A stretch of 64,000 bases of DNA from Roseimaritima ulvae (GCF_008065135.1 NZ_CP042914.1:6863404-6927403); one strand, 5' to 3'; shown: positions 1 through 9,307, counted from the first letter of the stretch. Made by a program: numbers and translations. Notes: a model not told the origin generated them from the letters alone.

Positions 1-647
1 TTGTCGTAGTACGCCACCACATAGGTATCTCCCACCGAACCGGCGGTCACCAAACCGGCTTCGTCGATTTCCGCAATCGAATCGTCATTGCTGGAAAAGC
101 GACAAATCGCGGTTACGTCCTCGCTGGCTCCGCTGTCCCAATGAGCAATCACCTGCAGCGGTTGCTGTTGTCCTTCGTCGTTAAACACGATCTCTTCAGG
201 CACAACTTCCAAGCGGTTCAAGCGAGCCGGTTGCTTGGCGTCGTAAGGAGCTCCGGCGGCGACCCAATTGCGGATCACATGATACTGCCAGCTGTGCTTA
301 TCATAGCGTTTGCCGCCCTCGTGTAGATCCGCATCGGTAGGCTTGGCGATGATCAGACTCTCTTCCACATCATCGGCATCCACCCGCCCGCTGTGTTCGG
401 CCATCAAGGCCGCGTGGTCGGCGGCAAAGTCGTAGCCGAACAGGGACAATTGCAATCCGCCACGGCCTTGAAAAGAACCATGGCAAGCCCGTCCGTTGCA
501 CCCCAAGCGTCCCAGCAGCGGCGTCACATGCCGCTGGAAATCGGGCACCTCGCTGGTCTCGGCCGCGGCGAACCGCACGTCCAAACCAGGCAGGGGCTCG
601 GCGGCGACAAGCGTGCCGGGGACAAACATCAGCAGCCCCAGCAGCAC
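1..647 (-). CDS. Secreted DUF1549-type cytochrome-like protein, partial (N-terminal part)
   Basis: The reading frame enters from outside the window, so only about 215 N-terminal residues are visible. It starts with a hydrophobic leader (residues 1-17) that fits a signal peptide. Around residues 50-56 there is CNGRACH, a C-x4-C-H heme-like motif typical of planctomycete PSCyt/DUF1549 proteins. This is followed by a bacterial Ig-like (BIG2-type) region that continues to the window edge. GTG at 647 was chosen because GGGAGG lies just upstream; ATG at 629 is the alternative. It is the last visible gene of a sigma factor operon. Such proteins are predicted to be periplasmic or surface c-type cytochrome-like proteins whose substrates are unknown. 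The family call rests on the motif and domain order; the C-terminal DUF1553 part is not visible. Confidence 0.75.
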   Translation of the reverse strand, partial: MLLGLLMFVPGTLVAAEPLPGLDVRFAAAETSEVPDFQRHVTPLLGRLGCNGRACHGSFQGRGGLQLSLFGYDFAADHAALMAEHSGRVDADDVEESLIIAKPTDADLHEGGKRYDKHSWQYHVIRNWVAAGAPYDAKQPARLNRLEVVPEEIVFNDEGQQQPLQVIAHWDSGASEDVTAICRFSSNDDSIAEIDEAGLVTAGSVGDTYVVAYYD

Positions 648-656
648 CCACCTCCC

Positions 657-721
657 GTAGCCGAACTCGCCAGAGTTTGGAATGGGGGCCGTGGTGTCCG
701 AACTCTGGCGAGTTCGGTTAC
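657..721. repeat. Pair of GTAG-headed palindromes, AACTC-tggc-GAGTT type
   Basis: Two inverted copies face each other: one starts GTAGCCGAACTCGCCAGAG at 657 and the other is its near reverse complement ending at 721. Each forms a short hairpin with a TGGC/GCCA loop. They lie between the coiled-coil gene and the partial cytochrome gene, directly next to the latter's ribosome binding site. Confidence 0.8.
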
Positions 722-748
722 GGGAGTGGCGATAGGCTGGCAAAGCAT

Positions 749-1525
749 TCACGATTGGGGACTCCGTTTGGTCCGATTGGTGGGCGTCGGGGAGGCATCC
801 GAGGCGGGTTTCTCAGAGCGAGTCCGAGAGCGAGCACGTTTGTCGTTGCCGCGGGTCGAATCCGCTCGACCTGCTTTCCGCAGCAGCGTTTTAAAATCCT
901 TCTCGGCGTCTTCATCCAGCGACTGACGAGCGTTCTCAAGCCGTTGCTCTACCGCCGCCAATTGCTCGGTGGTGCGTTTTAATCGTTTGCTCAGCGTCTC
1001 GCGTTCAAACGTCAGACGTTCGATCCTCAACTGCTGCAACCGGCGAATATCGCGGCGCAGTTGCTGCCGCAGTTCCGGTTCGTCACGCAGCCGCAGCTTG
1101 GCCACCGCCAGATCGATGGCCGTTTCCAGCTTGATGATTTGCAATTCGTTGTCGTAAAAATGTTCGCCCCGTTTGCGAGAGGTTTCCAACCGTCGCATCT
1201 GTCGCGACAAGTCACGGAGGGCCCGTTCGTACTCGCGCGGCGAGTTGTCGCGCAGATAATCCAGCACCGTGGTCAGTTGCGGCAAGTGCTGGTCGACCAT
1301 CTGCAGCACCTGCGCCCGCTGCTGGGGAGTGGGCGGATCGGCGGCTTGCAGCGGCAGGCACAGCGCGGCCGCTGCCAGCGTAGCTACCGTCGCCAGACGG
1401 TGGGTTCTCGACGCGGTAAAAAATAAGACCGCAGCCCACGCTCTGGCGAGCGTAGCTACGAGGCGCCCTGTCCACGCTCTGGCGAGCGTAGCTACGAAAG
1501 CGGCAGTTTCAAAAGGTTTAGCCAC
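749..1525 (-). CDS. Secreted coiled-coil protein of the sigma factor operon
   Basis: A protein of about 258 residues with no recognised enzymatic domain. After an N-terminal hydrophobic stretch that fits a signal peptide ending near LPLQAA, the mature part is a highly charged helix with many Arg, Glu, Leu and Gln residues, predicted to be coiled coil. It ends in a basic, Ser/Thr-rich tail. GTG at 1525 was chosen: GGAGG lies six bases upstream, and the start overlaps the stop of the anti-sigma gene (GTGGCTAA), which suggests translational coupling. ATG at 1546 is the longer alternative. The odd feature is that the first 60 or so codons run through three palindromic repeats, twice read as VATLARAW. 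Placement suggests a role linked to the anti-sigma protein or the downstream cytochrome protein; the function is unknown. Confidence 0.6.
   Translation of the reverse strand: MAKPFETAAFVATLARAWTGRLVATLARAWAAVLFFTASRTHRLATVATLAAAALCLPLQAADPPTPQQRAQVLQMVDQHLPQLTTVLDYLRDNSPREYERALRDLSRQMRRLETSRKRGEHFYDNELQIIKLETAIDLAVAKLRLRDEPELRQQLRRDIRRLQQLRIERLTFERETLSKRLKRTTEQLAAVEQRLENARQSLDEDAEKDFKTLLRKAGRADSTRGNDKRARSRTRSEKPASDASPTPTNRTKRSPQS
1380..1496. repeat. Three GTAG-headed palindromes inside the 5' end of a coding region
   Basis: Copies lie at 1380-1404 (stem ACCGTC/GACGGT), 1435-1460 and 1471-1496 (stem ACGCTC/GAGCGT). All keep the TGGC/GCCA loop and the GTAGCTAC head. They fall in the reading frame of the coiled-coil gene and add repeated peptide; the innermost copy forms part of the hydrophobic leader. 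Confidence 0.85.
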
Positions 1526-2171
1526 CGGAGACCTCCGTGCCGTCATGCTGCTGGGCGTCCAGTCCCGCCAAGGCGGCGACCATCCAATCCGGCGGCGAAG
1601 CGGGTTCGTGCCAGCCGTCGGTCGCTTCCTCGGGCAGGGTTTCTAATTGCTCAACGTCGGCAGCAAGATCAGTATCAATCAGTTCAGGGTCAACCAGTTC
1701 TGCGTCGACCGGTTCATGCAGGGGTTGCCGCACCGTGCCGTAGGAGACCAGCCAGGCGTCGGCCAACTGTTTTGTTTGCAGACGTTGCTCGGCGGCCGTG
1801 CCGGATGGCTGATGTGCCGCTGGCTGCCACCACACCAGACACAGCACCGAAGCCGCCAGGGCAACGAGGGCGGCAGCGACGGTGACGCGCGGTTTGTAGC
1901 GGAATGGCTTGGTGTGCGAAGAGGCTGCAGCGTTATCCAACCGCTGGCAAGCTCCGCTGACCTCGGCGAGCGGGGCTTCTCCCAAGCGAGCGATCAGGTC
2001 CGCCTCGGTCGCCAGCCGCTGACGCAGTTCCACGTCGTGCTGAAGCGAGTGCTCAAAACGCTCCGCCGCCTCGGCGTCCAGTTCTCCAAACAGATACAAC
2101 AAGCAGCGCTGCGAATCGTCATCGCAGCGACTGTCGTCATCGTCGGGAAGGGCGGGAAGAGAGGGATTCAT
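1518..2171 (-). CDS. Membrane anti-sigma-like protein
   Basis: A protein of 217 residues with an acidic N terminus, an N-terminal segment of about 90 residues resembling the cytoplasmic domain of anti-sigma factors (LYLFGELDAEAAERFE), one transmembrane helix at about residues 96-115, and a 100-residue extracytoplasmic tail rich in Asp and Glu. It follows an ECF sigma gene by 45 bases, the usual arrangement for a sigma/anti-sigma pair. No HxxxCxxC zinc motif is present, so it would be a non-zinc type. The prediction is that it holds the sigma factor at the membrane and releases it on an envelope signal. The role is inferred from topology and neighbours rather than a strong family signature. 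Confidence 0.65.
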   Translation of the reverse strand: MNPSLPALPDDDDSRCDDDSQRCLLYLFGELDAEAAERFEHSLQHDVELRQRLATEADLIARLGEAPLAEVSGACQRLDNAAASSHTKPFRYKPRVTVAAALVALAASVLCLVWWQPAAHQPSGTAAEQRLQTKQLADAWLVSYGTVRQPLHEPVDAELVDPELIDTDLAADVEQLETLPEEATDGWHEPASPPDWMVAALAGLDAQQHDGTEVSGG

Positions 2172-2216
2172 AGGAAACGGTTTTGCTTTGTTATTAAAGT
2201 ATTCAAATCTCAGATC

Positions 2217-2792
2217 TCAAATCTCAGGCGGATCCTGCAGGCCCTCGGCCAATCGCTGCAGCGCCTTGTGCATGCGTGACAGGGCGGTGCCGAGCGGGAT
2301 GTTCAATCGCTGTGCAATTTCTTTAAAGGTTAAGTCTTCCTGGATTCGCAGTTCGACCACTTGGCGTTGTTCCGGCCGCAAGCTTTCGATGGCGACTCGT
2401 ACTTGTTGTTGTCGTTCGGCGCGGATCGCCAAATCCGCCACATCCCAGACCGAGCCCGGTGGTTCCGCCTGCGTCTGTTCGATTCCACGCCGCTCGGTAG
2501 CCCGTCGTCCCGTCGCTCGTCGTCGCACCAACGCGGCCGCTTGATTGCGAGCGACCGAGTACAGCCATGCCTTACGTGCAGCCGGCAGACATTCGCCACC
2601 GCGCGCCACCAAGACCGCGAAACAGTCCTGCAAGCAATCCGCCGCATCCGCTTCGCAGCCCAACAAGGAGTGCAGAAACCGCTGCAATCCCGGAGCTACT
2701 TCGGCGTACAACCGATCCACTTCTGCCCGTGACAGGGCAGCCGTTCCCGCCAGTCGTTCCGAGGGATCAGGAGTGGACTTAGCAGGAAACAC
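2217..2792 (-). CDS. ECF-type RNA polymerase sigma factor
   Basis: A protein of 191 residues with the two-domain ECF layout. Sigma-2 lies at about residues 24-95 (DRLYAEVAPGLQRFL and a core-binding helix around ADCLQDCF), and sigma-4 at about 135-185 contains the helix-turn-helix LTFKEIAQRLNIPLGTALSR. A polar linker joins them. The start is GTG at 2792, since no upstream ATG is open in frame; no clear Shine-Dalgarno sequence is seen. It heads a minus-strand operon with an anti-sigma-like gene, a secreted coiled-coil gene and a cytochrome-like gene, so those downstream genes are likely under its feedback control. The trigger is unknown. Confidence 0.88.
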   Translation of the reverse strand: MFPAKSTPDPSERLAGTAALSRAEVDRLYAEVAPGLQRFLHSLLGCEADAADCLQDCFAVLVARGGECLPAARKAWLYSVARNQAAALVRRRATGRRATERRGIEQTQAEPPGSVWDVADLAIRAERQQQVRVAIESLRPEQRQVVELRIQEDLTFKEIAQRLNIPLGTALSRMHKALQRLAEGLQDPPEI

Positions 2793-2907
2793 GATGGTAG
2801 GTTGCGCCGAGAGACGAATTTATTGCCGCGATTTGGAAAATTTCGCAAAATCGCATTCTAGTGCGGTTTGCCCGCCCCGTTGCGACGACACGCCAGAACG
2901 TGCCCCC

Positions 2908-3046
2908 GTATCTACGCTCGCCAGAGCGTGGGGGCCCGTAGCTACGCTCGCCAAAGCTTGGGCCGTGGTCCAATACTTCGCTTGGTCGCGAGCCCAGCGT
3001 CTGGCGAGGGCAATTACGGGGCCCACCGTCTGGCGACGGTAGCTAC
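2908..3046. repeat. Cluster of GTAG-headed palindromes in a 440-base gap
   Basis: The gap 2793-3235 between the divergent sigma factor and ROK kinase genes contains no convincing gene. It holds copies at 2908-2932, 2938-2962 and 3021-3046, plus a degenerate one near 2991-3016. Stems are ACGCTC/GAGCGT, ACGCTC/AAGCTT-like and ACCGTC/GACGGT, with fixed GCCA/TGGC loops. The promoters of both divergent genes must lie here, but no clear -35/-10 pair could be assigned. Confidence 0.85.
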
Positions 3047-3235
3047 CAGAACGGCGGCGGGGCGCCGCCGAAATCGCTCCCCTGGCCCATCGCCGTTGAG
3101 CCATTTATTCTGCTGGATGCGGTGCTGATCGGTATCTTGCTGACGGTGACCGCATCGACCCCTAACCTGCCTCCTCGCCCGGCCTTGGCCCGCCGCGCGG
3201 AACACGCCCAAGATCAACAACTTACGGAATCCTGG

Positions 3236-4225
3236 ATGAGCGATAATTCCAATGCTTCAGATGCGGTATGGATCGGCTTTGATTTGGGCGGCACCAAAAT
3301 GTTGGCTGTGGCCTACGACAACGATCTGAAGCCGCTGGGTCGTCGCCGCCGCAAAACCAAGGGAGCCGATGGAGCCGAATCGGGACTGGAGCGGATCGAA
3401 GCCACGATCGCCGATGCCCTGGAAGACGCCGAAGTCGAACGCGACCGGGTCGCCGGCATCGGCATCGGCTGCCCGGGACCGGTCGACCCCATCAAAGGCC
3501 ACATCCTGACGGCCGTGAACCTGGGCTGGGACGACGTGCCGGTCGCCGCCGAGCTGACCAAACGATTCAAATGCCCCACCTGGGTGCTGAACGACGTCGA
3601 TGCTGGCGTGTATGGCGAGTACCGCTTCGGAGCCGCCCGAGGGGCTCGTTGCGCGGTGGGCATTTTTCCCGGTACCGGCATCGGCGGCGGCTGTGTGTAT
3701 GACGACATCATCCTGCACGGCAAAAACATCACCTGCATGGAAATCGGCCACACCCGGATCAGCAGCAGCTCGCGGACCAGCGGCTTCGACCTGACCGGGA
3801 CCCTGGAAGCCGAAGCCAGTCGGATGACGATCGCTGCTGAAGCGGCCAAAGCGGCGTATCGCGGCGATGCTCCCTACCTGCTAAAACACGCCGGCACCGA
3901 CCTCAGCGATATCCGCAGCGGCGCCCTGGCGCAGTCGGTGGCCAACGGCGATAAAGCCATCAAGGAACTGATCGAATCGACCTGCGAAACCATCGGCATC
4001 GGCGTGGTCAACATCGTCCACCTGCTGGCCCCCGACATGATCGTGCTGGGCGGCGGACTGGTCGAAGCCATGGAAGAGCTGATCGTTTCTACGGTCAAAA
4101 AAACCGCTCGCCGACACTGCCTGGAACCGTACCGCAACACCTTTGACGTGGTGCCCGCCAAACTGGGCGACGACGCCGCCGTGCTGGGCGCAGCCGCCTG
4201 GGCCCGCAAAAAAGCCGACGTCTAA
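3236..4225 (+). CDS. ROK family sugar kinase (glucokinase-like)
   Basis: A protein of 329 residues. The N-terminal phosphate-1 motif GFDLGGTK is at residues 14-21, a GCPGPVDP turn at about 79-86, the catalytic-type LND at 118-120, and the GTGIGGG loop at 146-152. These place it in the ROK family of ATP-dependent sugar kinases, probably phosphorylating glucose or a related hexose in the cytoplasm. ATG at 3236 was chosen over upstream in-frame starts because those run through repeat-rich DNA. The EIGH metal-site segment (169-172) is present, but the CxCGxxGC cysteine cluster that normally follows is absent and replaced by Ser/Thr-rich sequence. The sugar cannot be told from sequence. Confidence 0.85.
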   Translation: MSDNSNASDAVWIGFDLGGTKMLAVAYDNDLKPLGRRRRKTKGADGAESGLERIEATIADALEDAEVERDRVAGIGIGCPGPVDPIKGHILTAVNLGWDDVPVAAELTKRFKCPTWVLNDVDAGVYGEYRFGAARGARCAVGIFPGTGIGGGCVYDDIILHGKNITCMEIGHTRISSSSRTSGFDLTGTLEAEASRMTIAAEAAKAAYRGDAPYLLKHAGTDLSDIRSGALAQSVANGDKAIKELIESTCETIGIGVVNIVHLLAPDMIVLGGGLVEAMEELIVSTVKKTARRHCLEPYRNTFDVVPAKLGDDAAVLGAAAWARKKADV

Positions 4226-4256
4226 ACGCCAGCGGCGCAGGCGCCTCCATCGCCCC

Positions 4257-4353
4257 GTAGCTACCGTCTCCAGACGGTGGTTCTTCGCGGCTCCCACGCT
4301 CTGGCGAGCGTAGCTACGATGCGCTTTCCCACGCTCTGGCGAGCGTAGCTACG
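4257..4353. repeat. Three GTAG-headed palindromes between convergent genes
   Basis: Copies lie at 4257-4280, 4293-4318 and 4328-4353 in the 155-base gap between the convergent kinase and xylA genes. The first has an ACCGTC/GACGGT stem, the other two ACGCTC/GAGCGT. No separate T-tract terminator is visible, so these hairpins may supply the 3' ends. Confidence 0.85.
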
Positions 4354-4380
4354 ATGCGTTTTTCCACGCCCGGCGTACCG

Positions 4381-5700
4381 CTAGACGCGGTCGATGTAGC
4401 GATTGAAGACCGCTTCCAGCATCTCTTGGCGGCCGCTGGCGTTGGCGTCGCTGTTGCCTTTTTCCAGCATGTACTGCTGCAATTGCTCCAGCCCCACCTC
4501 GCCGGCTTCGATCTTGGCGCCGATGCCGGTATCCCAGCTGGCGTAACGCTCTTTGACAAAACCGTCCAGTTTGTTGTCGGCCCGGATCGCGGCGGCGATC
4601 TTGAGGCCCTTGGCAAACGCGTCCATGCCGCCGATGTGAGCGAAAAACAGATCGATCGGCTCAAAACTCTCACGCCGCACCTTGGCGTCGAAGTTCACGC
4701 CGCCCGATCCCAAGCCGCCATGCTTCAAAATCATCAACATGGTCTGCGTGGTGAGGTAATAATCGGTGGGGAACTGGTCGGTGTCCCAGCCCAGCAGCAG
4801 GTCGCCCGTGTTGGCGTCGATGCTGCCCAATCCGCCCTGCAAGCCCGCGTAATCCAGCTCGTGCATCATCGTATGCCCAGCCAAGGTGGCGTGATTGGTT
4901 TCGATGTTCAGCTTGAAGTGGTCCTGCAAGTCGTAGGCACGCAGGAAGTTCATGCAAGCCGCCGCGTCGCTGTCGTACTGATGCTTGGTCGGCTCCTTCG
5001 GCTTGGGCTCGATCAAAAACTGGCCCTTGAAGCCGATTTTCTGAGCGTAATCGACGGCCATGTGCAGGAACCGGCCGAGGTTGTCCAGTTCGCGTTTCAT
5101 GTCGGTGTTGTACAGGTTCTGGTAGCCTTCGCGGCCGCCCCAGAAAACGTAGTTTTCGCCGCCCAATTCATTGGTGACTTCCAGGCACTTCTTGACCTCC
5201 GAGGCCGCGTAAGCGAACACGTCGGCATTGCAACTGGTGGCCGCGCCGTGCATGTAACGGGGGTGACTGAACAGGTTGCAGGTACCCCACAACAGTTTGA
5301 CGCCCGAACGCTCTTGTTCTTCTTTCAGAGCCGCCGCCAGGGTGTCGAAGTTTTTGTGCGATTCGGCCAGCGTACTGCCTTCGGGCGACACGTCGCGGTC
5401 GTGGAACGCGTAATACGGTGCCTGCAGTTTTTCGAACAACTCAAAGGCCACCCGCACGCGTTTGACGGCGTTGTCCACCGAATCGCTGCCATCATCCCAG
5501 GGACGCACGGCGGTGCCGGGACCAAAGGGGTCGCTGCCGGTGCCGCGGAAGGTATGCCAATAGACGATCGAGAACCGCAAATGATCCTTCATCGACTTGC
5601 CTTCCACCATTTCGTCGGGATTGTACCAACGGAATGCCAGCGGGTTATCGCTGTCGGGGCCTTCGTACTCAATCTTGTCGATGTCTGGAAAAGCGCTCAT
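4381..5700 (-). CDS. xylA: Xylose isomerase
   Basis: A protein of 439 residues, the usual length for class II xylose isomerases, interconverting D-xylose and D-xylulose in the cytoplasm. Recognisable features include the N-terminal region with [19 protein letters not shown] with the catalytic His-Asp pair, FWGGREGY, and the metal-ligand segments [13 protein letters not shown] and [12 protein letters not shown] at 5700 starts [14 protein letters not shown]; upstream in-frame codons are not similar to the family. It converges on the ROK kinase gene, and no xylulokinase gene lies in this window. No operator could be assigned. Confidence 0.95.
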   Translation of the reverse strand: MSAFPDIDKIEYEGPDSDNPLAFRWYNPDEMVEGKSMKDHLRFSIVYWHTFRGTGSDPFGPGTAVRPWDDGSDSVDNAVKRVRVAFELFEKLQAPYYAFHDRDVSPEGSTLAESHKNFDTLAAALKEEQERSGVKLLWGTCNLFSHPRYMHGAATSCNADVFAYAASEVKKCLEVTNELGGENYVFWGGREGYQNLYNTDMKRELDNLGRFLHMAVDYAQKIGFKGQFLIEPKPKEPTKHQYDSDAAACMNFLRAYDLQDHFKLNIETNHATLAGHTMMHELDYAGLQGGLGSIDANTGDLLLGWDTDQFPTDYYLTTQTMLMILKHGGLGSGGVNFDAKVRRESFEPIDLFFAHIGGMDAFAKGLKIAAAIRADNKLDGFVKERYASWDTGIGAKIEAGEVGLEQLQQYMLEKGNSDANASGRQEMLEAVFNRYIDRV

Positions 5701-5816
5701 CGTTGGGGCTCTCAGGGCAGGGCAGGGTGGGAAGTTTAAAATACGGCACTCATAAAGTAACACCGCTCGGCGAGCGGTAAAGAGCCGATGCGGTGGGCGG
5801 CGGCGGCCGCGCCGCC

Positions 5817-6755
5817 TTAAGTGTCGTCGGATTTGGAGCTGGTGAATTTTAACAACAACCAGTCGCCCAGTCCGGGCCAGGCGTGCCCGATGGCTACCAG
5901 CGGACGCAAATGCCAGGGCAAAATAATGTCCGCGCTGCGGCGACGGATCATGCGGACCACCGCCGCGGCGACCCGTTCAGGCGGCAAGCCTTTGACCCGC
6001 GTGCCCCCGCCCGGACGCGCGGCTTGAGCCGGCAAGTCGCCGGACTGCTGTACCTGCTGCGCGTATCGCTGGCCGGCATCGGGACGCTGGATCGGCCCCG
6101 GACTGACCAACCCCACATGCACTCCGCGCGGTTTCCATTCCAACCGCATCTGTTGTGTCAGCCCGGCCAGCGCGTGTTTGGCCAACGGATAACCGCCCAG
6201 GTATCGCGCCCCCACCTTGGCGGCCAACGAACCGATATTCACTACCACGCCGCCACTGCGTTCGAGCAGCGGCAGGCAGGCCTGAGCACATAACAAAGCG
6301 GTCACCAAATTGGCGTTGATCAACTGCTGAACCCTGTCGGCCTTCAGCTCCGTCACCAACCCACGGTCACTTTGCCCCACCACGTTCACCAACACATCCA
6401 ACCGTCCCCACCGCCGCTGCACCTGTTCGACCAGCCGCTGAACGGCCGCCGCATCGGTGACGTCGCAGGCGATCGGCAACACCCCGTCATCCGGCAGATC
6501 ATCACCTGCCGGCTGAATGGGGGCCGTCGGTTGCACCGGATCGGCCGCGGGGTCGCGGCCGTAGACCGCGGCGGCGGCGGTCGCCAAGCGGTCGGAGTCG
6601 CGGCCCACGATCACCAACCGGTAGCCCTGTCGGCGGAGTGCTCGGCAAATCGCCAGCCCCAACCCCGCAGTCGCTCCACTGACCATCGCCACCGCGGCAG
6701 CCTCCGGGACGCGGTGTGAGGAGGCGGGTTGGGGTTCGGTGGCGAAGTCGGGCAT
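5817..6755 (-). CDS. Short-chain dehydrogenase/reductase
   Basis: A protein of 312 residues with a classical SDR Rossmann fold. The cofactor loop [15 protein letters not shown] is at about residues 26-40, the DVTD adenine-binding turn follows, then an NxxG-like NVVG segment, the catalytic Ser in NIGSLAAK and YPLAK (Tyr-x-x-x-Lys). An Arg-containing VGRDSDRL after the second strand suggests NADP(H). A Pro/Asp-rich insertion of about 30 residues between strands 2 and 3 and a C-terminal extension ending in a hydrophobic, Trp-rich stretch suggest membrane association. The substrate is unknown. It lies between xylA and the divergent pyk. Confidence 0.85.
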   Translation of the reverse strand: MPDFATEPQPASSHRVPEAAAVAMVSGATAGLGLAICRALRRQGYRLVIVGRDSDRLATAAAAVYGRDPAADPVQPTAPIQPAGDDLPDDGVLPIACDVTDAAAVQRLVEQVQRRWGRLDVLVNVVGQSDRGLVTELKADRVQQLINANLVTALLCAQACLPLLERSGGVVVNIGSLAAKVGARYLGGYPLAKHALAGLTQQMRLEWKPRGVHVGLVSPGPIQRPDAGQRYAQQVQQSGDLPAQAARPGGGTRVKGLPPERVAAAVVRMIRRRSADIILPWHLRPLVAIGHAWPGLGDWLLLKFTSSKSDDT

Positions 6756-6976
6756 GGAAAGCTTTTTTTAAAATTCGCGGCAGGGACGCGAAACGGATTG
6801 TCGATGCAGAAGGTTAAGGGCTGCGGGGCCGATCGCCAGAGGCGGTTTGTCAAACATTAAGGGGCCCTCAATGTAGCCGCCTCGGCCTCACCTCCCAACG
6901 GGCTCGCGTGGGCTTTGAAATAACCTACATTTTGGCTAGCGATCATTTGAGTCCCCATTGAATCGAAGGATGTCCC

Positions 6977-8437
6977 ATGCCTCGCCCCACGCTGCAAGAA
7001 GCTTCCACCAAAATCATTGCCACTGTTGGACCGGCCTGCGATTCATTGGAAAAGCTGGTGGAATTGATTGAGTCCGGAGTCGACGTCTTTCGCATCAACA
7101 CCGCCCACGGCAGCCGCGAGAGCCACGCCGAAACCCTGCGCAAGATCCGCCAAGCGTCCGAACAGTCGAGCTTTCCGGTGGGCGTGCTGCTGGACCTGTC
7201 GGGCCCCAAAATCCGCCTGGGCACCCTGCTGCAGGACCCCTTGCCGTGCGAGATGGGCATGGAACTGAGCTTTGTCAGCGGCGACGAACCCAACGACGCA
7301 ACCGAACTGACCAGTTCCTACAAACGCCTGCTGCAAGAGCTGCAAGTCGGCGACAACGTGATGCTGGCCGACGGGATCGTGTCGATGGTGGTGGTCTCCA
7401 AAACGGACGATCGCGCGGTCTGCCGTGTGACCTCGCCGGGCGTGCTTCGCAGTCGCCAAGGCATCAATCTGCCGGGCGTCAAGCTGAGCGTTTCGTCGAT
7501 GCGGCCGGAAGACGTGGACAACGCAATCTGGGGCGCCCAAGCCGGCATCGATTTCATCAGCCTCAGCTTCGTGCGCTCGGCTTCCGACGTCCGCTCGCTG
7601 AAAGACCTGTTAACCAGCTACGAATCGATGGCTCTGGTGATCGCCAAAATTGAAAAACGCGAAGCCATGGAAGACCTGGACGCGATCGTCGAAGCGGCCG
7701 ACGGCGTGATGGTCGCCCGCGGCGACTTGGGCGTGGAAATTGATGTTTCCGAAACCCCAGTGGCGCAAAAGCGGATCATCGATGCCTGCACCGAAAAAAT
7801 GAAACCGGTGATCGTCGCCACCCAAATGCTCGACTCCATGCATCACTGCCCACGGCCCACGCGGGCCGAAGCCAGCGACGTCGCCAACGCCATCCTCGAC
7901 GGCGCGGACTGCTGCATGTTAAGCGGCGAAACGGCGATCGGCGACTTTCCCATCGAAGCCGTGCAGACCATGCGGCGGATCATGCTGCACACCGAACGCA
8001 ACCTACTGACCGAACTCAGCCCGGATCGCTTTAAAGTCAACAGCAAATATCCGATCACCTCGGCCGTGGCTCAAAGCGCCATCATGCTGGCCGAAAGCGT
8101 GTCGGCGAAAGTTCTGGTGATCGCGACCCGCAGCGGTGGCACGGCCTGGGTGGAAAGCAAACAACGCTCGCTGGTCCCGACCCTGGGCGTCAGCGACAAC
8201 GAAGAAGCACTGCGGCGAATGAACCTGTTCTGGGGCGTCAAACCAGTACGCGTCTCCCAGCTGGACGACGCCACCCAACTGTTCGACGAAATCACCGCCT
8301 GGGGCTGCCGCTCGCAAATGCTCAACGGAGGCGATCTGGCCGTTCTGGTGACCGGCAATGGCGTCATGGACCGCGCCCACAACCTGGTCATGGTGCACAC
8401 CGTCGATCCGGACAAGTGCAAGATCGCCTGGAACTGA
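6977..8437 (+). CDS. pyk: Pyruvate kinase
   Basis: A protein of 486 residues catalysing the last glycolytic step, phosphoenolpyruvate plus ADP to pyruvate plus ATP. It shows the ordered family motifs: KIIATVGPAC near the N terminus, RINTAHG, LDLSGPKIRLG, the signature IAKIEKREAMEDLD with the catalytic Lys, VARGDLGVEI, and LSGETAIGDFP. The C-terminal alpha/beta domain includes ATRSGGTA. ATG at 6977 is preceded by AAGGATG. It stands alone on the plus strand; the repeats and the group II intron lie directly downstream, so the intron does not disrupt it. Confidence 0.95.
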   Translation: MPRPTLQEASTKIIATVGPACDSLEKLVELIESGVDVFRINTAHGSRESHAETLRKIRQASEQSSFPVGVLLDLSGPKIRLGTLLQDPLPCEMGMELSFVSGDEPNDATELTSSYKRLLQELQVGDNVMLADGIVSMVVVSKTDDRAVCRVTSPGVLRSRQGINLPGVKLSVSSMRPEDVDNAIWGAQAGIDFISLSFVRSASDVRSLKDLLTSYESMALVIAKIEKREAMEDLDAIVEAADGVMVARGDLGVEIDVSETPVAQKRIIDACTEKMKPVIVATQMLDSMHHCPRPTRAEASDVANAILDGADCCMLSGETAIGDFPIEAVQTMRRIMLHTERNLLTELSPDRFKVNSKYPITSAVAQSAIMLAESVSAKVLVIATRSGGTAWVESKQRSLVPTLGVSDNEEALRRMNLFWGVKPVRVSQLDDATQLFDEITAWGCRSQMLNGGDLAVLVTGNGVMDRAHNLVMVHTVDPDKCKIAWN

Positions 8438-8468
8438 AACGCAATTCCATCAACCAGCTATACTGGCC

Positions 8469-8521
8469 CGTAAACGAATTCGCCAGAATTTGGACTCCGC
8501 GCACTTCGTAGCCGAATTCGC
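8469..8521. repeat. Left part of a palindrome array interrupted by the group II intron
   Basis: A full unit with stem AATTC/GAATT lies at 8469-8493. A 14-base spacer and then a half unit GTAGCCGAATTCGC (8508-8521) follow. The missing half, CAGAATTTGG, is found at 10674, beyond the intron, so the insertion split the middle unit at its loop. Confidence 0.8.
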
Positions 8522-9307
8522 GCGTGAGCCGCAGGGCTCACGAACTTAGTCGTGGGTGGGTGAAACCCCATCCACTATAAACGGTGAGGTCGCTGACAAG
8601 CGGCTGAAGCCTACCTGGGCGGGTCCGTTCCTGTCCAGAACTTGTTCCTCGAACTTCAATTTTGGAGGTAAGCAGCTAGTGTCACCCTAAAAAGTGGTAT
8701 CGAAGGAGCCAGGGAACAAGACCTGGGGAGGATTCACGATTCGGCCTAGACGAAGTGCCAGCTTCCGCGAAATAGTGAAGCACGGCGGTCCCTCGAATGA
8801 CCGTCGGACGGCGACAAAAACGGTTAGTCGTCGTTCAAGCGTCAGGGTGGTTGGTGGATTCGCCTCGGGAAAATGGTTCGTGAGCTTGACCGGTGAGGTC
8901 CCCCTTCGTCCGTCAACACAGTGCACAGTGGAGACGGTAAGCCAACGTATAAGCCGACGGTGAAATCCGAGGTAATGCGAAGGATAGGAGCCAGAGGCAT
9001 CCATCTGCCTTGCGAATTTTCCTCCAGGAAAAACCTGGGGTGACCCGGCCCCCACCAAGGCCGCCAGTCACCTGGGACCACAGCAGATCCGGAGTAGTCG
9101 CAGCCCCGTGCCGCGATGAAAGGAGAAACCAGGGTTAGTCCATCGGAAGCACGAGAGCAGACGCCCCCACGTTAGCCGCCGAGAGTCGAAGGATCACCAA
9201 ATGATCCGTCTGTGTTCTGCAAAGCCCGGACATCGACAACTGTGCAGCTAAAGAACCGAGGCAAGCGGCCCCCGTGAACAGGATGATGGCGGTTACGAAA
9301 ACGTAGG

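Noticed and set aside
4354-5739. Long open frame opposite xylA (461 codons)
   Set aside because: It mirrors the xylA frame on the other strand, a common effect of biased third codon positions in this genome; the xylA motifs are unambiguous and the mirror protein has no recognisable domain.
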